From Anaspis maculata (taxonomy: Eukaryota; Arthropoda; Insecta; Coleoptera; Scraptiidae): 64,000 bases of DNA. The position numbers and the translations under genes are program-made. Of this stretch, positions 10,120 to 20,100 are shown piece by piece. Position 1 is the first letter of the stretch; every line of letters starts with the position of its first letter. The DNA is taken from NCBI GenBank assembly GCA_949128115.1, contig OX421968.1, positions 31,586,877-31,650,876 on the forward strand. Direction: 5' to 3'. The notes beneath the pieces are model-generated. The model saw only the letters and a list, made by a program, of their open reading frames with translations. It ran no database searches and was not told the DNA's origin.

Positions 10120-11640
10120 AAGTGAATATCCCCTCACGTGCGTGAGTCGCAATAGCGCATTTTCTTAGTGCAGATCTGTTATGTATTAAAATGAAGTCCA
10201 GCTTGAGAATAAGAATGCTCGTACGAGACAAGAGTAAGTTTCACGTTTCATTACAATCGTTCCACTGATAAAAAATTTCACTGTGACGACCAAGATGGCG
10301 GCGGAATCATGGAATTCAGTTTGAAAATAAGAATGATCATACAAGACGAAGGTAAGTTCCAAGTTTCATGCAAATTGTTCCGCTAATGAGAAACTTCAAT
10401 ATGGCGGCGGAATCATGAACCTCAACTTGAAAATAAGAATGTTAATACGAGACAAGAATGACAAGACTATGTCGTGAGACAAATAGCATAGCAAGGCTCT
10501 AGCTTCATTCCCCGAAAAGAAGTAGGTACCTACAACCTTCTAAATTTCTACACGGACAGACAGACAGACAAACCGGCCATATAAGCGTCATTTTCTTACA
10601 AAAATGCGCTAAGGTACCTGTGTGGCGAAGTATATGGCATAATAAACAAGTGAATATTCTCTCACGTGCGTGAGTTACAATAGCGCATTTTCTTAGGGCA
10701 GATCTGCCATTGATGAAAGTCAAGGTTGAAAATAAAAATGTTCATACGAAACAAGAGTAAGTTTCATGTCAATCGTCCACTAAATAAATAAGAGATCTCA
10801 ATATGGCGGCCCAGATGGCGGCGGAGTCATGAACTTCAGTGGAACGATTAGTGAAACGATTTTCATGGAACTTTGAACTTACCCTTGACCTTGTACATAT
10901 GTTCAATCTTATTTACAAACTGGATCCCATAATTCCGCCGCCATATTGAAATTTCTTATTGGAACGATCTTCATTAAGCTTGGAACTTCCCTTGTCTCGT
11001 ATGTTCAATCTTATTTTTGGCGCATTGTCTTAAGAAAATGAGGCTGATATGGCCGGTCTGTCTGTCTGTCCATCTGTCCGTGTACAAATTAAGAAGTTGT
11101 ACTCCTCCTCGGGGAATCAAGCTAGGGCCTTGGAACTTTTTCCGATGGATATAGCGAAGGGTGGCCAATGGGCATTTTTTTATCCATACATCGTTATCAT
11201 TATTATTATCAAAAACCAAAGACTTCCTGTGGACTTCGAAGAAATTGAACTCCTCTTCGGGCGATGAAGGTCCTCCAGGGCCCTGGAACTTCTTTCGATG
11301 GATAGCTTGGGTTCTCAGGGATGGCCAATAGGCAGATTGGATTTCATGGTGGTGGCGCCATCTTGGTCACCATATTGAAATCTCTTATTAGTGGAACGAT
11401 TTTCATGTAACTTGGAACTTACCCTTGTCTCGTATGATTATTCTTATTTTCAAGCCAAGTTTCATAATTCCACCGCCATCTTTGCCGCCACATTGAATTT
11501 TTCATTAGTGGAACGATTGTCATGACACTTGGATGTCTTGGAACTTACTCTTGTTTCGTATGAACATTCTTATTTTCAAGCTGATTTCATGATTCTTCTG
11601 AAACTTGGAGACTTATCTCTCAAAATTTGTTACAACTAGT
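10120..11640. repeat. Internal CCGCCATCTT-family repeats, both orientations
   Basis: Includes a direct duplication of about 65 bp (10103-10173 and 10646-10716; both contain CTCACGTGCGTGAGT and AATAGCGCATTTTCTTAG). It also has copies of the GATGGCGGC word in the first half and of its complement in the second half. The segment is therefore partly foldback. A (GTCT)n/GTCC tract lies at about 11060. Confidence 0.7.
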
Positions 11641-12508
11641 ACCTAACACCCTGTATTACAGGGTGAGTAAATAGTAAGGGATCGGAACACTACGTTTCAC
11701 CCGTTCAAGATTGAAATATGATTCAAACGCCTATCCACATCGTTTTTCATTCTGCGTCGGCTGCGTTACTCAAAAAAATTCAATTATACAGGGTGAGGTG
11801 AGTCATATAGTTCAGGTACCTATAAGTATGTCAACTTTTTTTTTCAAATTGGACATTCTATATTCTATTACATATTATTATTAGCCTTTCAAGGCTAATA
11901 CTATACAATACTAATAGGTTCAGGGCGGTATGAAATGTTTAATGTTTGACGTTTTGGTGCGGCGTTACCGTCTTGAAATTTGGAATACATTGAGAAAAAT
12001 GACATCTCAATCCACATGACATAATAAGGTTTGGCGGTAATGTACGTAAAATTGTTTATTCAAGAAAGTCATAACTTCATTTATTAAATGGCACCCCCTG
12101 TACTTTTTGACATGATTGGATCTGTCTGTGGTCTGGCTACATTTTTCATAAGGGATGTCCTATACCTAAAATGCATATTTTTTGAAATATTGGACATTTT
12201 TTGAGGAAAATAATTTTTCATACCCTGTACTGTATCTAAAGCCAAACCTTATCAAATCAGGCAGGTAAAGCTGTCCTTTTTCCTCGTGATGGTACCTATA
12301 CATTTTTTTGACGTTTTGATGCGGCGTTGCCAAACAGATTTTTCTTTAGATTTCAACGCATGACTATTATTATTAGTATTTACTAAAAAAAGAATCTCAC
12401 TGCTAAGTTTTATACTTATAAGGTTATTTAATAACGTTATAAACCGCGAGGGTGTGTCAATTCAAGGTTTTTAGGCCTTTAACTGCGATATATTTCAATT
12501 TGGGTGCA

Positions 12509-12702
12509 TAGGAAATACCTACTTTGGGAATACCTGAAAATACTTGGAAATTTTAGGAAATACCGGGGAATACAAGGAAATACTGAGGAATACATGGAAA
12601 TACTTGGGAATATCAAGAAATATTGAAGAATACTTGGGAAATAATAGGGAATACGAGGAAATGCAGGAATAGGTCGGAAATACATGGTATTCTCGGAATA
12701 CC
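12509..12702 (+). repeat. Right subterminal GGAATAC array (about 11-bp units)
   Basis: About 18 units matching the left array in sequence, spacing and strand. The two arrays are direct rather than inverted copies of each other, although the termini outside them are inverted. Confidence 0.88.
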
Positions 12703-12742
12703 TGTACAAATTTTCATGAGTGGTTGGCCCCTCGCACAACCT

Positions 12743-13303
12743 CTTGCAAAGTCATATCCAACTCCTTGGCAGCAATGTATCATGACCAAAGCAGCAATTC
12801 AAATTACGACCCACCTTTTCTAGTAACAAAACAACAGTTAGAGCGAGAAGAACTAAACGTCAACCTTCTAGACAGCAGCGATATAAATAATCCAATTAAG
12901 ATACAAGAACTCAATGAAGCACTCAAATCATGTAAAAACTCTGCATCAGGACCTGACAGCATTTCTTTCGACTTCCTCAAGAATCTGTCACAAAAATCAC
13001 TTCACCTATTACTGGACATTTATAACAAAATTTGGTGTGAACAAGAATTCCCAGACTCATGGAGAAAATCCATCATTATTCCGATACTTGAACCAGATAA
13101 ACCCAAAACAGAAAAATCAAGCTATAGACCAATTTCACTGACGTCATCCATGTGCAAGCTGCTGGAGAAAATTGTCAAAAAAAGACTTACATGGTACCTT
13201 GAACATCACAAATTATTTTCTACTTTCCAAAGCGGCTTCAGGATGCATCGTTCGACAAATGACAATATAACCAAACTCCAAACAGAAATACTAGAAGCAT
13301 TCT
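12743..13303 (+). pseudogene. I-like LINE ORF2, RT fingers
   Basis: Continues the ORF2 connector in frame (CKVISNSLAAMYHD). It then gives the RT opening NEALKSCKNSASGPDSISFDF, the finger motifs WRKSIIIPILEPDKP and SSYRPISLTS, LEKIVKKRL and FQSGFRMHRST. The last is the Q-x-G-F-R-x-x-R-S-T motif. Coding text ends at ILEAF, where the intact CR1/Jockey-like LINE is inserted; it resumes in the same frame at 16319. The first four codons of the longest open frame here, beginning at 12724, come from the adjacent transposon end. Confidence 0.88.
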
Positions 13304-13327
13304 AAATTGACTAACCACTTTGTTGTT

Positions 13328-16138
13328 ATGCACTTGAACTTACAGGGTGGTCTTTTAAGTAAAAAAGACGAATTGGAACTAATATTGATTAAGCACGACG
13401 TTGATATTTTGTGTTTATCTGAACACCACATGGACGCGGATGTCAAACATTTATGTATAGGAAATTATAAAGTTTTTAATTCATTTTCTAGATCTCGCTT
13501 TGCTGGTGGCGGTGTTTGCATATTAGCAAAGAATACTTTGAATATAAATTGTGTCTTATTAAAGAATGTCAGTATCGAAAAAGACATCGAGATGTGTTTA
13601 ATACAGTGTAACCTCATGAACAACAATTCGCTAATTGTTGGAGTGATATATAGATCTCCCACTGGTGTCTTTGAAACATTTGTGAACCGGATTTCTGAGA
13701 TTCTTGATGCTACCTATAAGCCGGAGAGTTCCCATATTATTTGTGGGGATTTCAATACAAATTTTTTGAACAATGGTAATGACAGTAACGACGTAGTTAA
13801 TTTGTTCAAGGAATACAATCTGAAACAAACAATTTATTCACCCACACGAGTTACATCACATAGCGGTACATGTATTGATAACCTTTTCACCGATGTGGGG
13901 AGATATCACGCTGATGTATTTGACACAATTAGCTCTGACCATAAGTACCAGATTTTGACAATTTCGCTTGAGTCTGATTTTAGGGGCGGCGGACCAATGT
14001 TGAGACACCGCAGGCTGTTTAATGAGTCTAATATCGCCGCCTTCCGAAGCGCACTGGGTGCCATTGATTGGAATGTTTTGATGTCGCGGGACCTTGGTGC
14101 AGATGTTCTGTTTGACTGTTTTTATTCAGAGCTTAGAAGTGCCTTTGAGCTTGGGTTTCCCTTGACTGGGTTTACGCATCGCGGGCGGAGTAGTAGCAAG
14201 CGGTGGATCACGCCTGAGATACGGAACTTGTCTACGACTTTGAGGGAGATGCACTCGGTATGTCGTAGCATTGATAATCCACACTACAAACAAAAGTACG
14301 TTAATTTAAAAGCCTATTATCGAAAACAAATCAAAATTGCGAAAACAACCGTCAACAACAACAGAATTTTGGATGCTGACAACGTGAGTAGGGAAACTTG
14401 GAAAGTTATAAACGAGAACAGAAGCGCATCGGAATCCATACCTAAACAGCTTCTCCATAATAACGAAAAAATTTTTGACTTACAGAGCATCACAGATGTT
14501 TTCAATGAACATTTTGCTGCACAGTCCAACAATTGTGATTCTCCAAAGCACTCGTTTTCGGGCGTTCCTTTCCATGATAAAACTTTTTTTCTGTATCCTT
14601 CCGATCCGACAGAAATAGAACTCACAATTACAAAAATCTGTAACAAGAGATCCGCTGGGATGGATGAGATACCTGGAACAATACTTATGGCTGTTAGAGA
14701 TTTGATCTCACCTGTTCTTTCGTACATCATTAATCGAAGTTTCACTCAGGGTACGTACCCAGCTTCTCTTAAAGTATCTAAGGTCATCCCGGTGTATAAG
14801 AAGAAGGGAAATACCCTTCATGCTGACAACTACAGGCCCGTAGCTCTCCAGTGCCAGGTGGGTAAAATATTCGAACACTGCTTTAACAATAGATTGAATA
14901 CATTTCTCGAAGAAAACAACATTCTCTCAAATAACCAATACGGTTTTAGATCTAAACGTTCGGCTCATCTGGCGTTGGAGAGTGCGCTGGCCTGTGTCCA
15001 TGATCATGTCAATGGCAGGGATGCTGTTGTGGGCCTATTCTTCGACATGTCGAACGCTTTTGGATCTATTGACCACGGCCTGCTTTTGGATAAGCTCAAT
15101 AGGATGGGAGTTCGAGGCACAAGCAATAAATGGATCGAATCATATTTATCAGATAGGACACAGCACGTTGTTATTGATGGCATTAGATCGGTGGGTAGGG
15201 TGATCAGCAGGGGTAGCCCGCAGGGCTCGGGCATTTCGGCAACTCTGTTCAACTGCTATATCAATGACCTGCCAACGAACAAGATTCCAGGAGCAAAATT
15301 CACCATATATGCTGATGATACTAGTGTTGTTGTGGGAACGGATGATAGAGTGAACCTACCTAAGATTGCTCAGTCATGTATAGATTATGTTGCAGGATGG
15401 TGCGAGCATAACGGGATCAGACTGAACATTGGAAAGTCGGTGGTGATGAAAATAACGACTAAAAACTCAACAATAGACTCCAGCCTTCTGCTGAGAAATG
15501 AGGGCAAATCAGTTAAAAATGTGAGTTCTACAAAATTTCTGGGACTATATATTGATCAAAAACTTACATGGAATGCACATATCGGGGATCTTGTTTCGAA
15601 GCTCAGTAGTTGCACGTTCCTGATTCGCTCGATCAGGGGCACAGTCTCCTCGGGTGTGCTGAGGGTCATATATTTTTCTATGTTTCAGTCCAGACTCACT
15701 TACGGAATTCTGCACTGGGGTTGTGCCGCAAATATGAAGCGTGTTCTCGTGGCGCAGAAAAGGGTTGTTCGATGCATGACGGGTTCTTCAAACAGATCAT
15801 CCTGCAGACCATTGTTCCTTAAATTGAATGTGATGACGGTGACGTCCCTGTATTTGTATTCCTTGTTGATGTATGTTAGGGCGAACATCGATAAATGCAC
15901 CTTGAGACGGAATATTCACGGTCATGACACGAGAAATGGCAATCTGCTTGATGTCCCATTCTCAAGACTTGTCATTGGACAGCACAGTCTTCAATATATG
16001 AGTCTCAGGGTGTACAATCACGCGTTGAAGGTTCACGGATGTTTCACTGACGCTGATACACATCGTGTTTTTGTGAGAAAAATAAAGCAATTTTTAATTG
16101 CCAAATGCTTTTATACACTCGACGAGTTCTTTCTGTAA
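13328..16138 (+). CDS. LINE ORF2: APE endonuclease plus reverse transcriptase
   Basis: A 936-residue frame with no internal stop, starting at the first ATG; the frame is open seven codons further upstream to the insertion junction. The first 225 residues or so are the APE-type endonuclease: MHLNLQGGL, catalytic E in LCLSEHHM, GVIYRSP, ICGDFNTNF, SDHKY. A connector follows with WITPEIRNL and FNEHFAAQ. The RT spans about residues 430-720: NKRSAGMDEIPGTI, VIPVYKKKG, NYRPVALQCQVGKIFE, NQYGFRSKRSAHLAL, motif A FFDMSNAFGSIDH (catalytic D near residue 573), motif B SRGSPQGSGISATLF and motif C IYADDTS (near residue 661). The thumb is FLGLYIDQKLTW. There is no RNase H. The tail ends FYTLDEFF. All catalytic residues seen are conserved, so the protein could be active. 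The product would act on element RNA and target DNA in the nucleus. Confidence 0.93.
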   Translation: MHLNLQGGLLSKKDELELILIKHDVDILCLSEHHMDADVKHLCIGNYKVFNSFSRSRFAGGGVCILAKNTLNINCVLLKNVSIEKDIEMCLIQCNLMNNNSLIVGVIYRSPTGVFETFVNRISEILDATYKPESSHIICGDFNTNFLNNGNDSNDVVNLFKEYNLKQTIYSPTRVTSHSGTCIDNLFTDVGRYHADVFDTISSDHKYQILTISLESDFRGGGPMLRHRRLFNESNIAAFRSALGAIDWNVLMSRDLGADVLFDCFYSELRSAFELGFPLTGFTHRGRSSSKRWITPEIRNLSTTLREMHSVCRSIDNPHYKQKYVNLKAYYRKQIKIAKTTVNNNRILDADNVSRETWKVINENRSASESIPKQLLHNNEKIFDLQSITDVFNEHFAAQSNNCDSPKHSFSGVPFHDKTFFLYPSDPTEIELTITKICNKRSAGMDEIPGTILMAVRDLISPVLSYIINRSFTQGTYPASLKVSKVIPVYKKKGNTLHADNYRPVALQCQVGKIFEHCFNNRLNTFLEENNILSNNQYGFRSKRSAHLALESALACVHDHVNGRDAVVGLFFDMSNAFGSIDHGLLLDKLNRMGVRGTSNKWIESYLSDRTQHVVIDGIRSVGRVISRGSPQGSGISATLFNCYINDLPTNKIPGAKFTIYADDTSVVVGTDDRVNLPKIAQSCIDYVAGWCEHNGIRLNIGKSVVMKITTKNSTIDSSLLLRNEGKSVKNVSSTKFLGLYIDQKLTWNAHIGDLVSKLSSCTFLIRSIRGTVSSGVLRVIYFSMFQSRLTYGILHWGCAANMKRVLVAQKRVVRCMTGSSNRSSCRPLFLKLNVMTVTSLYLYSLLMYVRANIDKCTLRRNIHGHDTRNGNLLDVPFSRLVIGQHSLQYMSLRVYNHALKVHGCFTDADTHRVFVRKIKQFLIAKCFYTLDEFFL

Positions 16139-16295
16139 TATATTTTTGTATATATGTATATTCTTATTGTCACAGTGTGTGGCTGTATGTGTACCGTCTG
16201 CCAGATGTATATAAACTGTGTTAAGTGACTGTCTGACTTTGCCGATTTTATGTGTAGATTCTCAAATCTGTATATTTTCATAAGGCATAAATAAA

Positions 16296-16318
16296 TACTT
16301 TACTTTACTTTACTTTAC
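16296..16318 (+). repeat. TACTT 3'-terminal tandem repeat of nested LINE
   Basis: About five TACTT units directly after AATAAA, abutting the resumed I-like coding sequence. Short-repeat tails in place of poly(A) are known in CR1-type elements. Confidence 0.8.
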
Positions 16319-18054
16319 TTCTCAACCAAAAACAATTTAGGGGTCATCTTTTTCGACATAGAAAAAGCATACGATACGACGTGGAAGCATGGCATTCTCC
16401 AAAAACTCCTGAAAATGGACATCCAAGGCAGCATGTTCATGTTCATAAAAATTTTTCTCTTGAACAGATCATTCAAGGTCAAAGTTAACAACAGCTTCTC
16501 TGATGAATACATCCTGGAAAATGGAATCCCCCAGGGATCAGTTATCAGTGTTACACTTTTTCTGATCGCTATCAATGACGTTGTCAAAAAAGTGAAACTC
16601 CTTGTACAAATGTCTCTTTTTGCTGACGACATAATCATTTGGTGCAAAGGAACAAAAACTGCGAACATACACAAACTTCTGCAACAATCTCTTACTAATA
16701 TGGAAAATTGGGCTGCAGACTCTGGATTCAAATTCTCCCCAACAAAAACCAAAGTAATCCTATTTTCAAGAAAAACTACTGTCGAAACACTCCCACCTCT
16801 CAAATTGTACAACGACGAGTTCAGTCAGATAAACGAAGTGAAATTTCTTGGGCTTTTATGGGATAAAAAACTCAACTGGAAACCTCACGTCAAACACCTT
16901 AAAACCGAATGCTTGAAACGACTTAATTTGTTGAAAACCATATCCCACCATCAATGGGGAGCACAAGAATCTACACTTATACGAGTATATAAAGCATTGA
17001 TCAGATCAAAAATGGACTACGGCTCAGTAGCATATTCCTCAGCTTGTGAGTCGACTCTCAGAATCCTAGATAGCGTCCACAACTCAGCAATGAGATTGGC
17101 ATCAGGAGCTTTTCGTACAAGCCCAGTTGAATGTTTGTCAAAAATAACTGGACAACCTACACTAACATTCCAAAGGGAAAAACAGATCTTAGCCTATGCT
17201 TCTAAACTTTCCACATCGCCTGACAATTTTGCATATAGCTCGGTATTCGCTCATAGGTACAGCAACATATTCCACCGAAAACCAAGACTAGCTCCACCTG
17301 TCTACTACAAATTCAACGCCATCTTAAGATCACTCCACCTTGACCCCATAAATCACTGCTACAGCACCATAAACAATAACCCGCCTTGGACTCTATCATT
17401 GCCTATGTTCGATACAAGCCTGACCACTCAAAGCAAGATCGAAACGAACAGAAAAGTTCTTCAGAATCTTCACCTGGAAATGCTGAGTAAATACCCAGAC
17501 ATGATCCCAATATATACGGATGCCTCCAGAGGCACCAATGGTGTTGGAGTAGCATTAGTGACCAGACTCGAAACTAAGAAATTTTTTCTCCCTCCGTCTT
17601 ACAGTACGTTCTGTTCTCGGCAGAGTTGTATGGAATTTTCCAGGCTGCCAAACTTATCGAATCAAGTCCTACAGACAGACAATTTATCATCTGTACCGAT
17701 TCACTAAGCTCAGTTCACTGCATACAAAAACAATACACCTCAAACCCACTGGCACAACTCACTCAGAACAGCTTTTCAACAGCAATTACAAATGGAAAAA
17801 GCATCGTACTGTCTTGGTGCCCTGCACATGTTGGAATTCCACTCAATGAAAAAGCCGACGAGGCTGCCAAAGAGGCCTCAAGATCTGACCATGATCCCCT
17901 GCTGATATCTTGAACACCCATTACGACGTCAAAAGTTTATACCACCTTGCACTCCAAAGCAAATGGCACAGTCACCAAGCCGATTCCAGATCTCTGACAA
18001 TAGAAATGGAAGTAGAACCAACCGAGCTTAAGAAAAACCTAAACCTCTCACGTA
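16319..18054 (+). pseudogene. I-like LINE ORF2, RT palm, thumb and RNase H
   Basis: Starts in the frame that ended at 13303. Motif A reads VIFFDIEKAYDTTW, motif B NGIPQGSVISVTLF and motif C LFADDIIIW; the thumb is FLGLLWDKKLNW. The usual basic C-terminal region follows (YKALIRSKMDYG). RNase H begins near 17505 with PIYTDASRGTNGVGVAL. After a frameshift near 17610 it continues with AELYGIFQAAK, ICTDSLSSVHCI and WCPAHVGIPLNEKADEAAKEA. All four acidic catalytic positions are visible. A further frameshift near 17905 leads to DVKSLYHLALQSKW and LSRRE, where the hAT-like element at 18063 intervenes. RNase H would remove the RNA strand after first-strand synthesis. The copy is inactive. Confidence 0.9.
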
Positions 18055-18062
18055 GGGAGAAG

Positions 18063-19322
18063 CAGGGCCCAACCGACGGGGAGGGTGTGGGGGGGTGTGA
18101 CACCCCCCCATTCGAAATATAAGTCGGCAAATCGCAACATTTTTCATTTTATAGTCATCAGTCGGCAAATATCGGCATTTTCTATTTTTCTATCATGAAT
18201 CGGCGAATCTCATTTAGGCAGTTTACAGATAACTCTATAGTCGTGCGATTATTAGTTTTTAGTTCAGCACACAGCTGTGTTACCAGATAGGCGGTGTCTA
18301 GTCGTCGAGACATCACGTGAAGCTGAATATTCCAGCATTCTCCTACTTGAAAATTGCACTGTAAGTCGATTTCGGCAATATCAAAGTCTTAGAAAAAAGC
18401 GATATATCGTAAAACTTTTGCATTTTTGCTGCCTTCATAGTTTTTTTCGCCTCAACGATCAACGAAGTCACCACTTTTTTTTTCATTGATACTATTGTTA
18501 CGAACGCCGACTCTCACATGCATTCTCCAACACACTTGATCTTTCTAGACTGTTCCGACTTTGAGATTGCAGTGTACAAGTGTGAAGCTCTAGACATTCC
18601 AGAACATACGGCATGGCTTGACCATTGAAATTACATGGAAGACTCAACAGCCGAGTAGGAAACATCAGCCGAAATGGCGGAGGTGCCGCCATTCCGGAAC
18701 ACGCGGGAAGTTCACGAAAGTTGTGAGATTTTTCTGGAGTCACCGCAAAATCGTATCTCAAGTCATTGTGGAATTTGCTGCAGGACCGATGGAAGATTCC
18801 AGAACAATAGTCGGAGCTATATAAAGCACGATTCTCGGCCTACGGATCAGTTTTCAATCGAGTGCAATAACAGCGAGAAGTCAAAGCGATCTACTCCAGC
18901 GCAAGCAGTAATTGTTGGCGTGTATTTATTGTAGTACGCAGTAATCAACAGGGTGTGTTTTAAAACGCTCGTCTCAATTATAAACGAACCTAAACGCGAA
19001 ATACGTATCATTATGAATTTTTTTACGACATTTTGGCACCTTTCCCGATTGACGGCATTGACGCTTCCAAGTGGTCTAGATTTGTTGGTTGTATGCAGTG
19101 ATTTTTGTATATTCTTCTTCTCTTGTTTTACTTGTTCTTCTCCTTTGTGGGCTTCGATTTATTATAATTTTCATGGAAAAGGTAACTATTATTGTCATTA
19201 TTATTATTATTACTACTCAAAAAAAAACGCCTGCGGCGCATTCCCACTCTCTTCACTCGCGGCTAGTCGGCATTTTTTCCCATCTGCACCCCTCCACTGA
19301 GGGAGACCTCGGTTAGGCCCTG
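18063..19322. mobile_element. hAT-like element carrying a heat-shock-type promoter
   Basis: Ends CAGGGCCCAACCGA (18063) and, in complement, CAGGGCCTAACCGA (ending 19322), with 8-bp flanks GGGAGAAG (18055-18062) and GGGAGGAG (19323-19330; one mismatch). Without insert and duplication, the I-like frame runs from SRREK directly to VVINRILTGHS, which confirms the boundaries. No transposase frame. The first 120 bp contain repeated CGGCAAAT and TCGGC words, and the middle contains a heat-shock-element cluster with TATA box and initiator. Confidence 0.85.
18597..18851 (+). promoter_or_regulatory. Heat-shock-type promoter (HSEs, TATA, TCAGT initiator)
   Basis: Heat-shock elements: TTCcaGAA at 18597-18604, TTCcgGAA at 18692-18699, TTCacGAAagTT at 18711-18722, and a perfect three-unit GAAgaTTCcaGAA at 18792-18804. 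A TATATAAAG box lies at 18818-18826. TCAGT at 18847-18851 puts a start site at about A18849, 31 bp from the start of the TATA box. The proximal HSE is centred about 50 bp upstream of that start, as in insect Hsp70 promoters. The following 60 bp are A/G-rich, like an Hsp 5' UTR, but no Hsp coding frame follows. Function is inferred from motif spacing only. Confidence 0.7.
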
Positions 19323-19330
19323 GGGAGGAG

Positions 19331-19573
19331 GTGGTTATTAATCGCATACTAACAGGCCACAGCAAATTAACTCACAGCTACATCTTCACCCAAGACGATT
19401 CACCGCTTTGCCCATCTTGCCAATCCTGCACGGTGTCAACCCATCATATTTTATACGAGTGCACGACACTTTACCCACAAGTAGATGGAGGCGATGAAAT
19501 CTTATGGGGACCGAAAAATGTCATGGAACTTGTGGAGACACTGAAAAAAAACAACCTATTTCACCTAATATAA
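19331..19573 (+). pseudogene. I-like LINE ORF2 C-terminus (CCHC zinc knuckle)
   Basis: VVINRILTGHSKLTHSYIF followed by a zinc knuckle CPSC ... HHILYEC (C-x2-C ... H-x4-C) and a stop at 19573. The R-x-x-T-G-H-x-x-L-T-H segment plus knuckle is the standard end of RNase H-bearing LINE ORF2 proteins. It continues in frame from 18054 across the hAT-like insert. Confidence 0.88.
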
Positions 19574-19937
19574 GACAATCCAGCACCGACTGCATCACCA
19601 GCTCTGATCCACCCCCCACACGAAAATAACATCATCAATGAGAACCAGACCACCAGTTAGCTAGAATCGGTCCTTTGTTTACCCACCTACCTGATATCCT
19701 ATATCCGTGGCCTTCTCTGTTTGTCATTCAAAAGTCGCCATGATGGGCCCCATGACGTGAAGCGTGTGCCCCTGTACATTGTTTGTATTTTTGTTTACAT
19801 CGTCGACAGTTAGGGTAGGAACATTAATACGTCTGAGCCTCATGCAACAACACAATTAATATAGTTCTAAACATGGTTCCATCGGTGCTAATAACCATAG
19901 CTGTTGAAGCACCTAAATTTAAAAAAAAAATAAAAAA
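19574..19937 (+). other. I-like LINE 3' UTR and A-rich tail
   Basis: About 345 bp of noncoding DNA followed by an A-rich stretch (10 A, T, 8 A) at about 19919-19939. It directly abuts the 13-bp target duplication. Confidence 0.8.
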
Positions 19938-19950
19938 AATCTTCAACTTG

Positions 19951-20100
19951 GTCAAAAATGTTTTCGGTTCTGACTTTTTCGGTATACTCTGGATAGTTTG
20001 ATACGGGACATCTTTGAAGAACTCATTGAATTTATTTGGTATTAGTTGGGGGTCCTCTATTCGAGCACCATCCTTCTCAATATGCGATATTCAAAGGCAC
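19951..20100 (-). pseudogene. Relic LINE ORF2 connector piece
   Basis: The minus strand encodes HIEKDGARIEDPQLIPNKF, then NEFFKDVPYQTI and KTFLTKLKI. The pattern K-D-G ... I-x-x-P ... F-N-x-F-F is typical of the segment just before the RT domain. It ends at the I-like LINE target duplication; the next piece of the same ORF is at 6104-5934. Confidence 0.78.

Larger units (their letters stand above)
9625..12734. mobile_element. 3.1-kb TIR element with 17-bp ends and 8-bp TSD
   Basis: Perfect 17-bp inverted ends, CGAGGGGCCAACCACTC at 9625-9641 and its complement at 12718-12734. They are flanked by identical 8-bp duplications CACAACCT (9617-9624 and 12735-12742). About 10 bp inside each end is the palindrome TGTACA (9652, 12703). 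Next to each end lies an array of about 11-bp GGAATAC units in the same orientation at both ends. The interior (about 2.65 kb) is noncoding and made largely of the CCGCCATCTT repeat family, so the element is non-autonomous. An 8-bp duplication fits hAT, P or Merlin types; the superfamily is undecided. It interrupts the I-like ORF2 connector. Confidence 0.9.
13304..16318 (+). mobile_element. CR1/Jockey-like LINE with intact ORF2, nested in the I-like LINE
   Basis: About 3.0 kb placed between codons of the I-like RT domain. The 5' end lies just before the endonuclease (5'-truncated, no ORF1). The 3' end has a 150-bp UTR, AATAAA and five TACTT units. TTCT occurs at both junctions (13300-13303 and 16319-16322) and may be a short target duplication. 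The outer reading frame lines up again directly after it. A complete ORF2 inside a heavily mutated host element shows that it inserted late. Confidence 0.88.
6105..19937 (+). mobile_element. I-superfamily LINE, full-length but broken by five insertions
   Basis: The order is 5' UTR, ORF1, ORF2 (APE endonuclease, RT, RNase H, CCHC tail), 3' UTR and an A-rich tail (about 19919-19937). It is flanked by a 13-bp target duplication, AATCTTTAACTTG at 6092-6104 and AATCTTCAACTTG at 19938-19950 (one mismatch). The minus-strand relic LINE continues on both sides. The inserts are 6115-6628, about 9004-9440, 9625-12734, 13304-16318 and 18063-19322. Taking these away leaves about 5.5 kb, the normal size of I-like elements. 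RNase H in ORF2 is the feature that places it in the I group. At least five frameshifts in ORF1 and ORF2 show that it is dead. Confidence 0.88.

Noticed and set aside
13307..13327. TTG as start of the intact ORF2
   Set aside because: A non-ATG start is unlikely in an insect LINE. The open stretch upstream merely reaches the 5' truncation point, and the first ATG is at 13328.
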